A stretch of DNA of 64,000 nt. Source: Pseudomonas putida S13.1.2. Its GTDB lineage: Bacteria > Pseudomonadota > Gammaproteobacteria > Pseudomonadales > Pseudomonadaceae. The notes below the pieces were generated by a model. It ran no database searches. It was not told where the DNA came from and saw only the letters and a list, made by a program, of their open reading frames with translations. This document shows positions 51,300 through 59,048 of the stretch, in pieces. The stretch is taken from assembly GCF_000498395.2 (NCBI RefSeq), contig NZ_CP010979.1, positions 1,922,001-1,986,000 of the forward strand. The letters run 5' to 3'. Both the position numbers and the translations under genes were made by a program. How positions within the stretch are numbered: the first letter of the stretch is position 1; every line of letters starts with the position of its first letter.

Positions 51300-52118
51300 A
51301 TGCCCCGCCCCCACGCCGCGCTGTGGCGCGACCCGGCACTCCCGCATGTGGAAAGCCGCCGCGCCTGTCATAGCCGGGCCTGTTACAAGGCCCACAGCCA
51401 CCCGACGTTTTCCATCGGTGCGGTGGATGCCGGCCACAGCCATTTCAGCGGCGCCGCGCATGGGCAGGAACGGCTGACGCCCGGCACGCTGGTGCTGGTG
51501 CCAGCCCACCGCGTACATGCCTGCAACCCCGAGCCCGGCCACGCCTGGAGCTACCAGATGCTGCATGTGGATGCCGACTGGCTGGCACACGTGCGCCTGG
51601 AGTCGGGGCTGGGCGGCGCCGGGCCCGGCGAGCCGGCGCGTATCTGCCGGGCGCCGGCGGTGTATGGGCAGTTCTGCGAGCTGAACAGGTTGCTGTTCTC
51701 CAGCGCCAGCAACAGTGAGAAGGATGCGGCGCTGATTGCCTTTGTGGGTGACCTGGACTTTTCCGCACAAGCCCCTCTGGCAGCGGCCCCCGCCCTGGGG
51801 GCGACTGCGTTGAGCGAGTTGATCGCGCGCCTCGAAGGGCAAGACCCCGCGCAGCTGAACCTGGAGGTACTGGCCCGCGAGGCCGGCCTTGGGCGCTACC
51901 AGCTGATCCGCGCGTTCCGCACGGCCACCGGTTTGACGCCACATGCCTATGTGCTCAATGCCCGGGTCAATCGCGGGCGGCAGTTGTTGGGTGAAGGGCT
52001 GGCGTTGGCGGAGGTGGCCTACCAGCTCGGGTTTGCCGACCAAAGCCATTTCCAGCGGGTGTTCAAGGCCCATGTGGGGGTGACGCCGGGGCAGTATCGG
52101 GATGTGCGCAGCCCTTGA
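51300..52118 (+). CDS. AraC-family transcriptional regulator
   Basis: 272 residues from the ATG at 51300 (GAGG upstream). The N-terminal cupin part is HSHPTFSIGAVDAGHSHFSGAAHGQERLTPGTLVLVPAHRVHACNPEPGHAWSYQMLHV, as in AraC_binding sensors. The C-terminal double helix-turn-helix runs from about residue 175: LEVLAREAGLGRYQLIRAFRTATGLTPHAYVLNARVNRGRQLL and LAEVAYQLGFADQSHFQRVFKAHVGVTPGQY. It is divergent from a LysE exporter, the usual setup in which an AraC protein activates an adjacent exporter in response to an amino acid. Confidence 0.92.
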   Translation: MPRPHAALWRDPALPHVESRRACHSRACYKAHSHPTFSIGAVDAGHSHFSGAAHGQERLTPGTLVLVPAHRVHACNPEPGHAWSYQMLHVDADWLAHVRLESGLGGAGPGEPARICRAPAVYGQFCELNRLLFSSASNSEKDAALIAFVGDLDFSAQAPLAAAPALGATALSELIARLEGQDPAQLNLEVLAREAGLGRYQLIRAFRTATGLTPHAYVLNARVNRGRQLLGEGLALAEVAYQLGFADQSHFQRVFKAHVGVTPGQYRDVRSP

Positions 52119-52123
52119 GATCC

Positions 52124-52235
52124 TGGGGGCGCTTTGCGCCCCGATCGCGACGCAAGGCCGCTCCCACATTGAACGGCATACGCAGGACCTTTGTGGGAGC
52201 GGCCTTGTGTCGCGATAGGGCTGCGCAGCAGCCCC
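52124..52235. repeat. Inverted REP pair before second lysE
   Basis: GGGGGCGCTTTGCGCCCCGA plus TCGCGACGCAAGGCCGCTCC (52125-52165) and the inverse TTGTGGGAGCGGCCTTGTGT plus CGCGATAGGGCTGCGCAGCA (52191-52231). GGAGCGGCCTTG subtype. Confidence 0.87.
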
Positions 52236-52318
52236 AACGCACTACCACGCAATATTCTTCAATACGCCCGACAGCCCCGGCAGCAGACTGCGGTTTTTCC
52301 CGCAGAGCCGCCCCGCCC

Positions 52319-52933
52319 ATGCAACAGTTCCTGATCATCGCCCTCGCCCACTTTCTCGCCCTGCTCTCACCCGGCCCGGACTTCTTCCTGGTCGCCCGCA
52401 GCTCGATCAACAGCGGCTGGCGCATCGCCAGTGGCGCCTGCCTGGGCATTGCCCTGGCCAATGGCGCGTTCATCGCCATGGCCTTCACCGGCCTGTCGGT
52501 GCTGCAGGAAGGCAGCCTGCTGTTCACCACCCTGCAACTGGCCGGCGCCGGTTACCTGCTGTACATCGGCGTACTGTTCCTGCGTCATGCCGGGCAAACC
52601 AGCCTGCGCGCAGTCGCTCACAACCAGCGGGTTCAAGGCTGGTGGCGCAATGTGGGCATGGGTTTGTTGTCCGGCATCCTCAACCCCAAGAACGCGCTGT
52701 TCTATGCCAGCCTGGCCAGCATGGTCGCCAGTGCCAGCGCCGGCTGGAAATCGGCCTACGCCTTGTGGATGTTCAGCATCGTCCTGCTCTGGGACCTGCT
52801 GGTAGCCGTGGCCATCGGCAACCAGCGGGTACTGCAGCGTTTCGCCCGCTGCCTGCCATGGCTGGAGCGGGCTTCAGGGATCATGCTGGTGATATTGGCT
52901 GCGGCGCTGGTGCTGCATCTGGCCCAGGGCTGA
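52319..52933 (+). CDS. LysE/RhtB-type amino acid exporter 2
   Basis: 204 residues with six helices. AHFLALLSPGPDFFLVARSSINSGWRIASGACLGIALAN is the family N-terminus, and MGLLSGILNPKNALFYASLASM the conserved NPK region. The start at 52319 has only weak ribosome-binding potential (CCGCAGAGCC). It is not closely similar to the product at 50545. The last 53 bases overlap the 3-prime end of the convergent phosphatase gene, so coding sequence is shared on opposite strands. Confidence 0.9.
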   Translation: MQQFLIIALAHFLALLSPGPDFFLVARSSINSGWRIASGACLGIALANGAFIAMAFTGLSVLQEGSLLFTTLQLAGAGYLLYIGVLFLRHAGQTSLRAVAHNQRVQGWWRNVGMGLLSGILNPKNALFYASLASMVASASAGWKSAYALWMFSIVLLWDLLVAVAIGNQRVLQRFARCLPWLERASGIMLVILAAALVLHLAQG

Positions 52934-53606
52934 CCAGGCGCAGGGTGCGCATGTCCATCAAGGTAAAATGGCCGCCCGCCCAGCCCCCCGTATCCAGGTG
53001 CCAGACATTGCCCAGCCGCTTTGCCTCCAGCACCGGCGTGTGGCCGACCAGCAAGGCACGCAGGCCCTGTACCTGTTCTGTATCGCCTTCCTTCAGGCGC
53101 CGCCGCGACCATTGGCACACCTTGCGGACTTCAGGGTCGTCATCCAGTTGCAGGCTGGAACGTAGCACTGCCCAGTCCGCAAACGGGCTGTCTGCATGCA
53201 GTAACCCGACCAGGCCGGCCGCGCTTTCCACCTCAATGGCAATCGGCAACTGCTCGAAGCGTTCCACGAAACGCAATTGCGCCTTGCGCGGCAGGTCCAG
53301 GAACCAGCTTCCGCCCGCTGCGCGGTACATATCCAGGTCAAGCCGCCCCCCTCGCACGCGAGTGATTGCCAGCGCCTCATGGTTACCTTGCACCGCATGG
53401 AACCAAGGCCGTGCGAGCCACTCCAGCACGGCCTCGCTGTGCGGCCCACGGTCGACCAGGTCACCCACACTGAACAGACGGTCTACGGCCGGGTCGAAAC
53501 CCACCGCTTCAAGGCACTGCTCCAGGCGCTGGAAGTGACCATGGATATCGCCCACTGCAAGGTCACGTCCCCGGATATTGGCGAGTAACCGCCGAAACCG
53601 CTCCAT
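52881..53606 (-). CDS. PrpA-like serine/threonine phosphatase (metallophosphatase)
   Basis: 241 residues from the ATG at 53606 (AGAGGAAG upstream). PPP-family motifs: GDIHGH (Asp20, His22), GDLVDRG (Asp49, Asp52, Arg53), GNHE (Asn75, His76), LLHADSPFADW and LLVGHTPV. It resembles PrpA/PrpB and lambda phosphatase, which dephosphorylate proteins using two metals. It is convergent with lysE 2 and overlaps it by 53 bases. The upstream neighbour at 53682 is divergent. Confidence 0.9.
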   Translation of the reverse strand: MERFRRLLANIRGRDLAVGDIHGHFQRLEQCLEAVGFDPAVDRLFSVGDLVDRGPHSEAVLEWLARPWFHAVQGNHEALAITRVRGGRLDLDMYRAAGGSWFLDLPRKAQLRFVERFEQLPIAIEVESAAGLVGLLHADSPFADWAVLRSSLQLDDDPEVRKVCQWSRRRLKEGDTEQVQGLRALLVGHTPVLEAKRLGNVWHLDTGGWAGGHFTLMDMRTLRLVSPGPDAAPAPQPISPA

Positions 53607-53681
53607 TACAATCTTCCTCTGCAGGCGCTGCCATGGCGGGCGTAAAATGGAGACACCCCCCATCTACTCCGGAGGTGCATC

Positions 53682-54197
53682 ATGCGTACCGCCCTCGTGT
53701 GTGCCGTGCTCATGGCGCTGTCACTGCACAGCATGGCACAAGGCGCCCCGCCCGCGCAGGTCGAGGTGCATTTCGACCACCCGGAAAAATTCCGCGATGC
53801 CAGCCTGGACAGCCACGGTTATGCGCGTGGCGCCGATGCCTATGTGATGAAATCCCTCACCCAGTACCTGCAAAAGCTCGGTCAGCGTTACCTGCAACCG
53901 GGCCAGCAACTGGTTATCGACATCCGCGATATCGACCTGGCCGGGCGCTTCGAGCCCTGGCACAGCCAGGCCTACGATGTGCGCTTCATGCGCGAGATCA
54001 CCTGGCCGACCATCGACCTGACCTACACCCTCAACCAGCCGGGCAAACCCGCCCAGCAGGCCCAGGAACGGGTCAGTGACAAGATGTACCTCAGCCGCCC
54101 CGGCCGGGTCGCCAGCAGCAGCGACCGCCTGTATGCCGAGAAGGCCATGCTCGACGACTGGTTCCGCCAGCGCTTCGCAACGCACCCGGCAACCTGA
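53682..54197 (+). CDS. Periplasmic DUF3016-type protein
   Basis: 171 residues with a signal peptide (about 1-21, ending AQG) and GGAGG seven bases before the ATG. QVEVHFDHPEKFRDASLDSHGYARGAD and LVIDIRDIDLAGRFEPW fit the DUF3016 family of small exported proteins. The conserved DVRFMREITWPTIDLTY and a C-terminal DRLYAEKAMLDDWFRQRF are also present. The function of the family is not known. Its stop codon is where a long inverted repeat begins. Confidence 0.8.
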   Translation: MRTALVCAVLMALSLHSMAQGAPPAQVEVHFDHPEKFRDASLDSHGYARGADAYVMKSLTQYLQKLGQRYLQPGQQLVIDIRDIDLAGRFEPWHSQAYDVRFMREITWPTIDLTYTLNQPGKPAQQAQERVSDKMYLSRPGRVASSSDRLYAEKAMLDDWFRQRFATHPAT

Positions 54198-54274
54198 AAA
54201 AACCCTTCACTGGTACAGGCGTTGGTGCCGATAGTATGCTCAGCCCTTCAACCTGTACCAGGGAAGGGTTTTTT
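54197..54274 (+). promoter_or_regulatory. 23-bp inverted repeat covering the amidase RBS
   Basis: AAAAAACCCTTC-A-CTGGTACAGG (54197-54219) pairs with CCTGTACCAG-G-GAAGGGTTTTTT (54252-54274) with one mismatch, around a 32-base loop. The right arm contains GGGAAGGG, the ribosome-binding site of the gene starting at 54276. The A-tract and T-tract also make it look like a bidirectional terminator for the DUF3016 gene. It could therefore end the upstream transcript and also limit translation of the amidase from readthrough RNA. Confidence 0.75.
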
Positions 54275-54275
54275 C

Positions 54276-55019
54276 ATGAAACTGTGCGCCGTACAACTGG
54301 CGTCGCTCAAGGGCGATTTGCCAGGCAACCTCCAGCGTCATCTGGCCTGCATCGAGCAAGCTGCGGCCCTTGGCGCCGAGCTGGTGGTCTTCCCCGAACT
54401 GTCGCTGACCGGCTATGAGCCAAGCCTTGCGCGCCAGGCCGCCTTGCCGGTCAATTCCGAGCGACTGGGCCAGCTGCAGGCAGCCTGTGACCGCCTGGGT
54501 ATCACGGTGGCCGTAGGCCTGCCGTTGCCGACACCCGACGGCATTCGCATCGGCATGCCGATCTTCAGCCCCGGGGCACCGCGCCAGGCCTATGCCAAAC
54601 GGCGCCTGCATGATGACGAGCTGCCCTATTTCACCCCTGGCGATCAGGCACTGCTGCTGCAGGTCGGCGAGCACCGGCTGGCACCGGCGATCTGCTACGA
54701 ATCGATGTTCATGGCGCACGCAGCTGCAGCCCGCGAGCACGGCGCCGACCTGTACCTGGTCAGCGTGGCGAAAACCGCCAAGGGCATCCGCGAGGGCTAC
54801 GCGCATTACCCGGAGGTGGCTCGTGAACTGGGTATGCCGGTGTTGATGGCCAACTGCGTGGGGCCGGCCGACACCTTCATCGGTGCCGGCGGTTCGGCAG
54901 CGTGGGACAGCCAGGGGCGTTTGCTGGCCAGCCTGGATGATCACAGTGAAGGGCTGATCATCCTGGACCTTGGCACTGCCAGTGCAATGGCCCATCCGTT
55001 GGACCCGCACCCCGCATGA
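54276..55019 (+). CDS. Carbon-nitrogen hydrolase (nitrilase superfamily)
   Basis: 247 residues from the ATG at 54276. The catalytic triad is visible: Glu41 (FPELSLTGYE), Lys108 (YAKRRLHDDE) and Cys140 (AICYESMF). GGSAAWDSQGRLLASL near the C-terminus is also typical. The family cleaves amides (omega-amidase, aliphatic amidase, deaminated-glutathione amidase); the exact substrate is unclear. The ribosome-binding site lies inside a long hairpin. A small membrane protein gene overlaps the stop (ATGA). Confidence 0.9.
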   Translation: MKLCAVQLASLKGDLPGNLQRHLACIEQAAALGAELVVFPELSLTGYEPSLARQAALPVNSERLGQLQAACDRLGITVAVGLPLPTPDGIRIGMPIFSPGAPRQAYAKRRLHDDELPYFTPGDQALLLQVGEHRLAPAICYESMFMAHAAAAREHGADLYLVSVAKTAKGIREGYAHYPEVARELGMPVLMANCVGPADTFIGAGGSAAWDSQGRLLASLDDHSEGLIILDLGTASAMAHPLDPHPA

Positions 55020-55258
55020 TCTATGTGTTTCTGGCGTTGCTGAGTTACACCTGCACCTACTGCCTGGTCGGCTTGCTGATCCAGGGCCAGCTTGCCGACG
55101 TGGCCGAGGGTTTGCGCCACAGGCCCGATGCCCCGACACCCGGCGAGTACCTGCGTGCAGTCAAGACCCATGCGCGCTGCGCCCATCGGCAGTACACCCT
55201 GATGGCCGGTTCGGCGCTTGCGGTGCTGGTCTGCCTGGTCGCCAGCTGGTTCGGCTGA
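55016..55258 (+). CDS. Small two-helix membrane protein
   Basis: 80 residues, start overlapping the amidase stop. Helices at about 2-24 (VFLALLSYTCTYCLVGLLI) and 60-78 (LMAGSALAVLVCLVASWFG) flank a basic/polar loop (HRPDAPTPGEYLRAVKTHARCAHRQY). Cysteines at 13 and 16 lie in the first helix. I know no family for it. Translational coupling with the amidase suggests a shared process. The next gene is convergent. Confidence 0.65.
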   Translation: MIYVFLALLSYTCTYCLVGLLIQGQLADVAEGLRHRPDAPTPGEYLRAVKTHARCAHRQYTLMAGSALAVLVCLVASWFG

Positions 55259-55261
55259 CGC

Positions 55262-55762
55262 CTACAGGTCCAGTGCCAGGCTTTGCCGCCCCTCCAGCGC
55301 CAGCAGATACTGCTTGGCCGCCAGGCCACCGGCAAAGCCGGTCAGGCTGCCCGAAGCACCGATCACGCGGTGGCAAGGCGCGATGATCGAGATCGGGTTG
55401 CGACCGTTGGCGGCGCCTACCGCTCGCACCGCGCTGGGGTTGCCAATTTGCCGGGCGATGTCACTGTAGCTGCGGGTTTCACCAAAAGGTATCGCCAGCA
55501 GCGCGGCCCACACCTGGCGCTGGAACTCGGTACCGGCAAAATCCAGCGCCAGCTCGAAGCGACGGCGTTTGCCAACAAAGTATTCGCCAAGCTGCCGCGC
55601 GGTGTCCTGTAGCACCGGGCACTGGTCGTCACGGTGCAAGGCACCGAGGCGCACGCGGTTTTCCCGTTCCTCTTCCCACAGTACGGCTGCCAGGCAATCG
55701 CCGCGGGCCACCAGGGTCAGGGTGCCGACGGGCGATTGCATGAAAGTGAAAGCGCTGGACAT
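55262..55762 (-). CDS. ogt: Methylated-DNA-protein cysteine methyltransferase
   Basis: 166 residues from the ATG at 55762 (AGGAG upstream). The active-site motif PCHRVIG has Cys130. FQRQVWAALLAIPFGETRSYSDIARQIGNPSAVRAVGAANGRNPISII is the DNA-binding helix-turn-helix with its arginine finger. It repairs O6-methylguanine and O4-methylthymine by suicide transfer of the methyl group. The length and lack of an AdaA-like domain fit the constitutive Ogt type rather than Ada. Confidence 0.95.
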   Translation of the reverse strand: MSSAFTFMQSPVGTLTLVARGDCLAAVLWEEERENRVRLGALHRDDQCPVLQDTARQLGEYFVGKRRRFELALDFAGTEFQRQVWAALLAIPFGETRSYSDIARQIGNPSAVRAVGAANGRNPISIIAPCHRVIGASGSLTGFAGGLAAKQYLLALEGRQSLALDL

Positions 55763-55832
55763 AGCGGGCTCCTGCAGATTGCGATCAACTGACTGTACGC
55801 ATCCACAGTCCTTCCTGCACCCGTTTTGTTGC

Positions 55833-56633
55833 TCAGGTAATTGCGCAGCCAGCAATGTGCCGCGCCTGGTTGAGATTGACCTTGGGGATCAGTGCGGCGG
55901 GAATGCGCGACGTTGCCGACAGGTTGTAGACATGGAAATGCTCGTTGACCACTTCCCTGGCCATCAGCGTCAACGACGGCAGAATACGGCTGTCCCAATG
56001 CTGGTCGAGCCCGCACGGCGAGCACTGCCCCTGGCCATTCTCGTAAAAGCGCCCAACGCTCTGATCGAGGTCTACCCCTACCAGCAACACTTCTTCAAAG
56101 CCCAGGTGATAGGCCAGCTGCAAGGCCACATACGCCACTGTGCGGGCATCGAAGAAACCATGGGCCAAGTCTTTGCTGAAGGCAATCGAGCGGCTGCGTT
56201 TGCTCCACAGTGCGCGGTTGCACACACAGCTGGCACCATGGCCACGCAAGCCGTCCAGCAGGCCCGGCGTGTCGGCCTTGTGCAAGGCATAACACTCGGT
56301 GCCGGCTGGCACATCGGCACCCGCATACTGCTCAGGCCACAGCGCCAGGCGCTCGCTGTCGCGCACGGCAGTGGCGAAGAAGCCCGGCTGTTGCTGGCGG
56401 AAACTTTTGTCGGTGCAAACGTAAAAGAAAGGCTTGAGGCCGTGCTCGGCGGTCATCGCGACCGACCCGTTCATGGCGATGATGGGCAAATGGGCGAATT
56501 CGCCCAGCGGAAAATGCCTGGCAGAGGCACCGGAGGCAAGGATCACCACCGGGCCCTGTCGGGTGTTGCGACACGCCTCGAAACTGGAGAACGCCCCGCG
56601 TTCAGCGCTTGGCTGCGACGGAAGTGTGTTCAT
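55833..56633 (-). CDS. Possible LPS-core/sialyltransferase-fold protein
   Basis: 266 residues from the ATG at 56633; ATGs at 56642 and 56666 are possible and the ribosome-binding sites are weak. The N-terminal GPVVILASGASARHFPLGEFAHLPIIAMNGSVAM looks like the nucleotide-sugar-binding start of sialyltransferase-like or LPS-core enzymes (V-x-I-x-x-G-x-S, then the N-G pair). The rest contains FFDARTVAYVALQLAYHLGFEEVLLVGVDLDQ, as in DUF115-type and CMP-sialic acid-like folds. I do not recognise the substrate. There is no membrane segment. It is a single gene, not in an LPS cluster. Confidence 0.5.
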   Translation of the reverse strand: MNTLPSQPSAERGAFSSFEACRNTRQGPVVILASGASARHFPLGEFAHLPIIAMNGSVAMTAEHGLKPFFYVCTDKSFRQQQPGFFATAVRDSERLALWPEQYAGADVPAGTECYALHKADTPGLLDGLRGHGASCVCNRALWSKRSRSIAFSKDLAHGFFDARTVAYVALQLAYHLGFEEVLLVGVDLDQSVGRFYENGQGQCSPCGLDQHWDSRILPSLTLMAREVVNEHFHVYNLSATSRIPAALIPKVNLNQARHIAGCAIT

Positions 56634-57001
56634 CAATGGCATCTTTAACTGGTCAGTACAAACCACAATACTGATCCGTGTATGTGCCGTGGCCGCTTTT
56701 ACCTAACTTTACCCGCCTGAACGTAAACAACCGCCTTGTCCCTGAATGGCGGGGATCTGAGGGCTCCACAGTACTTGGGCGTCGCGTGTGCAATACCGCC
56801 TGGTCCGGTTGAAGCCATCATAGGAGACCACCTGGCCCAGGGGTTGTTCCACCACTGTGGATGAGGAAACCCCATAGCCGCCACCCAGGCGACGGACGGG
56901 TTCACCAATGCGTCATCAACATCGGTTTTATTCATGAGCGTTCTTGATGCTTATCACGGGTGCGACTAATACTTAAGTCTCTGCCTGGGGAGGCACGAAA
57001 C
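56634..57001. other. 368-base gap with a broken reading frame
   Basis: No intact gene is seen. On the minus strand, 56935 down to 56699 is open from an ATG (MNKTDVDDALV), but the text soon stops looking like a protein. The adjacent frame (about 56917 to 56716) reads more naturally (VVEQPLGQVVSYDGFNRTRR, then YCTRDAQVLWSPQIPAIQGQ) but lacks a start. This could be a decayed small gene. The right end holds a good promoter, listed separately. Confidence 0.45.
56944..56972 (+). promoter_or_regulatory. Sigma-70 promoter for the small ORF at 57002
   Basis: TTGATG (56944-56949) and TAATAC (56967-56972) are separated by 17 bases, a good sigma-70 match, 30 bases before the ATG. TAATACTTAAGT around the -10 is clearly AT-richer than the neighbourhood. 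Confidence 0.6.
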
Positions 57002-57208
57002 ATGCAAACCAGATTCGTTATCGTTCCCGCTGTGCCGATCGAAAAGGAGTCGTTCCGCGTAGGTAGCCGCTTCTACGCCGCCACCGTGTGTGGAGGGTTC
57101 GACATTTACGACAACCAGGCGAAGGAGCGGCTCAAGCCGAGCTACCCGAGCCGGACCGCTGCGCAGGTGCAGTGCGAGCAGTTGAACAAGCAAGCCGAAG
57201 TGGGGTGA
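57002..57208 (+). CDS. Small conserved-looking protein, unknown
   Basis: 68 residues from the ATG at 57002 (GGGAGG nine bases upstream; the ATG at 56960 lies before the promoter -10 box). Sequence features: FVIVPAVPIEKESFRVGSRFYAATVCGGFDIYDNQAKERLKPSYPSRTAAQVQCEQLN. It looks like a compact single domain with two Cys and a beta-rich start. There is no signal peptide or known motif. A good promoter and ribosome-binding site support expression. The short ORF that follows (57211-57300) is REP-like sequence and not a gene. Confidence 0.65.
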   Translation: MQTRFVIVPAVPIEKESFRVGSRFYAATVCGGFDIYDNQAKERLKPSYPSRTAAQVQCEQLNKQAEVG

Positions 57209-57303
57209 TCATGGGCGCTGCCCGCCAGGCAGCCGCCCGCGCGATCCCGGCAGGCGCAGCGGTGGGCCGCACAGCGGCCCCCGGTGCCGGTGTGGGTTAA
57301 CCG

Positions 57304-58863
57304 TCAGCCCAGGAACAGCTTGTACGCTGGGTTGTGAGTCTCATCCCAATACCGATACCCCATCTCGTCCAGTGCCAAGGGCAAACCCGCCGACTCATCC
57401 GCCGGCACCTCCAGCGCAGCAAATACCCGGGCCTCCGCCGCGCCGTGGTTGCGGTAATGGAACAGGCTGATGTTCCAACGCTTGCCCAACCGCTCCAGGA
57501 AGCCCAGCAACGCCCCTGGGCGCTCGGGGAACTCAAAGCGCAGCACCCGCTCATCAGCACCCGGCGCCGCGTGGCCACCCACGGTATGACGCACATGCAG
57601 TTTGGCCAGCTCGTTGTCGGTCAGGTCCAGCACGCTGTAACCCTGCTCGCGCAGGTTGGCCAGCAGCTGGTCACGCGGGTCGTGCACAGGGTGAGTCTGT
57701 ACCCCGACGAACAGGCGCGCTTCCTTGCCGGGGTAATAGCGGTAATTGAATTCGGTGATCTGCCGCTTGCCCAGCGCCTGGCAGAAGGCGCGGAAGCTAC
57801 CCGGCTGCTCCGGGATGGTCACGGCAATGATCGCCTCGCGCTGCTCGCCCAATTCAGCCCGCTCGGCCACATGCCGCAGGCGGTCGAAATTGACGTTCGC
57901 CCCGGAATCAATGGCCACCAGGGTCTGCCCCTGCACGCCATCACGTGCCACGTACTTCTTGATCCCGGCCACGGCCAGGGCACCGGACGGCTCGGTGATA
58001 GAGCGGGTATCGTCGTAGATGTCCTTGATCGCCGCGCACAGCTCGTCACTGCTGACGGTAACCACCTCGTCGACAAAATGCCGGCACAGCTCGAAGCAGT
58101 GGGCACCGATCTGCGCTACCGCCACACCGTCGGCAAAGGTGCCGACCTGCGGCAGGATCACCCGCTCGCCGGCGGCCATGGCGGCCTGCAGGCAGTTGGA
58201 GTCCTCCGGCTCGACGCCAATCACCCTCACCTCCGGGCGCAGGTACTTCACGTAGGCGGCGATACCGGCGATCAGCCCGCCACCGCCCACCGGTACAAAA
58301 ATGGCGTCCAGCGCGCCAGGGCGCTGGCGCAGGATTTCCATGGCCACGGTACCCTGCCCGGCGATTACGTCCGGGTCATCGAAGGGCGGCACAAAGGTGG
58401 CCCCTTCGCTGTCGGCCAGCTTCAGCGCGTGGGCCAGGGCGTGCGGGAAGCTCTCACCGTGCAGCACCACATGCCCGCCGCGCGAACGCACCCCTTCCAC
58501 CTTCAGTGACGGCGTGGTGGTCGGCATGACGATGGTGGCCTTAAGGCCCAGGTGCGACGCCGCCAGGGCCACGCCCTGGGCATGGTTGCCCGCCGAGGCG
58601 GTGATCACCCCGCGCTCGCGTTGCACAGCACTGAGGCGTGACAGACGTGTATAGGCGCCGCGGATCTTGAACGAGAAGGTAGGTTGCAGGTCTTCGCGCT
58701 TGAGCAGCACCTGGTTACCCAGGCTGGCAGACAGGGCAGGCGCGGCTTGCAGTGGGGTTTCGATGGCCAGGTCGTACACCGGCGCGGCCAGAATGCGCCG
58801 CACCTGCTCCGACAGCAGTTGCTGGGGGGTGACGGTAGTACGAGGGACGCTGAAACTGGTCAT
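57304..58863 (-). CDS. ilvA: Threonine deaminase, biosynthetic type
   Basis: 519 residues from the ATG at 58863, with AAGGAG upstream (a TTG lies one codon earlier). The PLP lysine is Lys66 in PTFSFKIRGAY. The phosphate loop VGGGGLIAG is about 195-203. Two C-terminal ACT-like regulatory domains (about 330-519; ITEFNYRYY and NISLFHYRNHG) confer isoleucine feedback. The enzyme converts threonine to 2-oxobutyrate, the first step to isoleucine. The length matches biosynthetic IlvA, not the short catabolic TdcB. An Ile-rich leader peptide and terminator precede it. Confidence 0.96.
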   Translation of the reverse strand: MTSFSVPRTTVTPQQLLSEQVRRILAAPVYDLAIETPLQAAPALSASLGNQVLLKREDLQPTFSFKIRGAYTRLSRLSAVQRERGVITASAGNHAQGVALAASHLGLKATIVMPTTTPSLKVEGVRSRGGHVVLHGESFPHALAHALKLADSEGATFVPPFDDPDVIAGQGTVAMEILRQRPGALDAIFVPVGGGGLIAGIAAYVKYLRPEVRVIGVEPEDSNCLQAAMAAGERVILPQVGTFADGVAVAQIGAHCFELCRHFVDEVVTVSSDELCAAIKDIYDDTRSITEPSGALAVAGIKKYVARDGVQGQTLVAIDSGANVNFDRLRHVAERAELGEQREAIIAVTIPEQPGSFRAFCQALGKRQITEFNYRYYPGKEARLFVGVQTHPVHDPRDQLLANLREQGYSVLDLTDNELAKLHVRHTVGGHAAPGADERVLRFEFPERPGALLGFLERLGKRWNISLFHYRNHGAAEARVFAALEVPADESAGLPLALDEMGYRYWDETHNPAYKLFLG

Positions 58864-58902
58864 CAATGACTCCTTGGCTGTTTTTACGTTGCCCAGGAGT
58901 CA

Positions 58903-58931
58903 GAAAGAAAAAACCCGCCTCCAGGGCGGGT
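58903..58931 (-). terminator. Attenuator terminator upstream of ilvA
   Basis: On the minus strand ACCCGCC-CTGGA-GGCGGGT (58931 to 58913) is followed by TTTTTTCTTTCT. It lies 17 bases after the leader peptide stop and 40 bases before ilvA, where an amino-acid attenuator belongs. Confidence 0.88.
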
Positions 58932-58947
58932 CAGGTGCACGTACGCG

Positions 58948-59010
58948 CTAGCCCGCCAAGCTGATAATGGCGGTAATAATAATGGCGTTCACATGCGGGA
59001 ATGTATTCAT
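58948..59010 (-). CDS. Isoleucine-rich leader peptide of ilvA
   Basis: 20 codons, with five Ile in seven residues (AIIITAII) plus Leu, Val and Thr, ending 17 bases before the terminator stem. Stalling at Ile codons would prevent the terminator and raise ilvA expression when isoleucyl-tRNA is scarce, as in ilv leaders of enteric bacteria. No Shine-Dalgarno is seen before the ATG, and the likely promoter lies so close that the message may be nearly leaderless. Confidence 0.75.
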   Translation of the reverse strand: MNTFPHVNAIIITAIISLAG

Positions 59011-59018
59011 GGGGTAGG

Positions 59019-59048
59019 AACTTAGCCGGTAGTGCAGCACAAAGTCAA
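59019..59048 (-). promoter_or_regulatory. Candidate promoter of the ilvA leader
   Basis: Minus-strand TTGACT (59048-59043) and TAAGTT (59024-59019) are separated by 18 bases. RNA would start near 59012, two or three bases before the leader ATG. Confidence 0.5.

Noticed and set aside
57211..57300. 29-codon ORF after the small gene at 57002
   Set aside because: Ala/Gly-rich text that includes REP-like GGGCCGCACAGCGGCCCC; no independent support.
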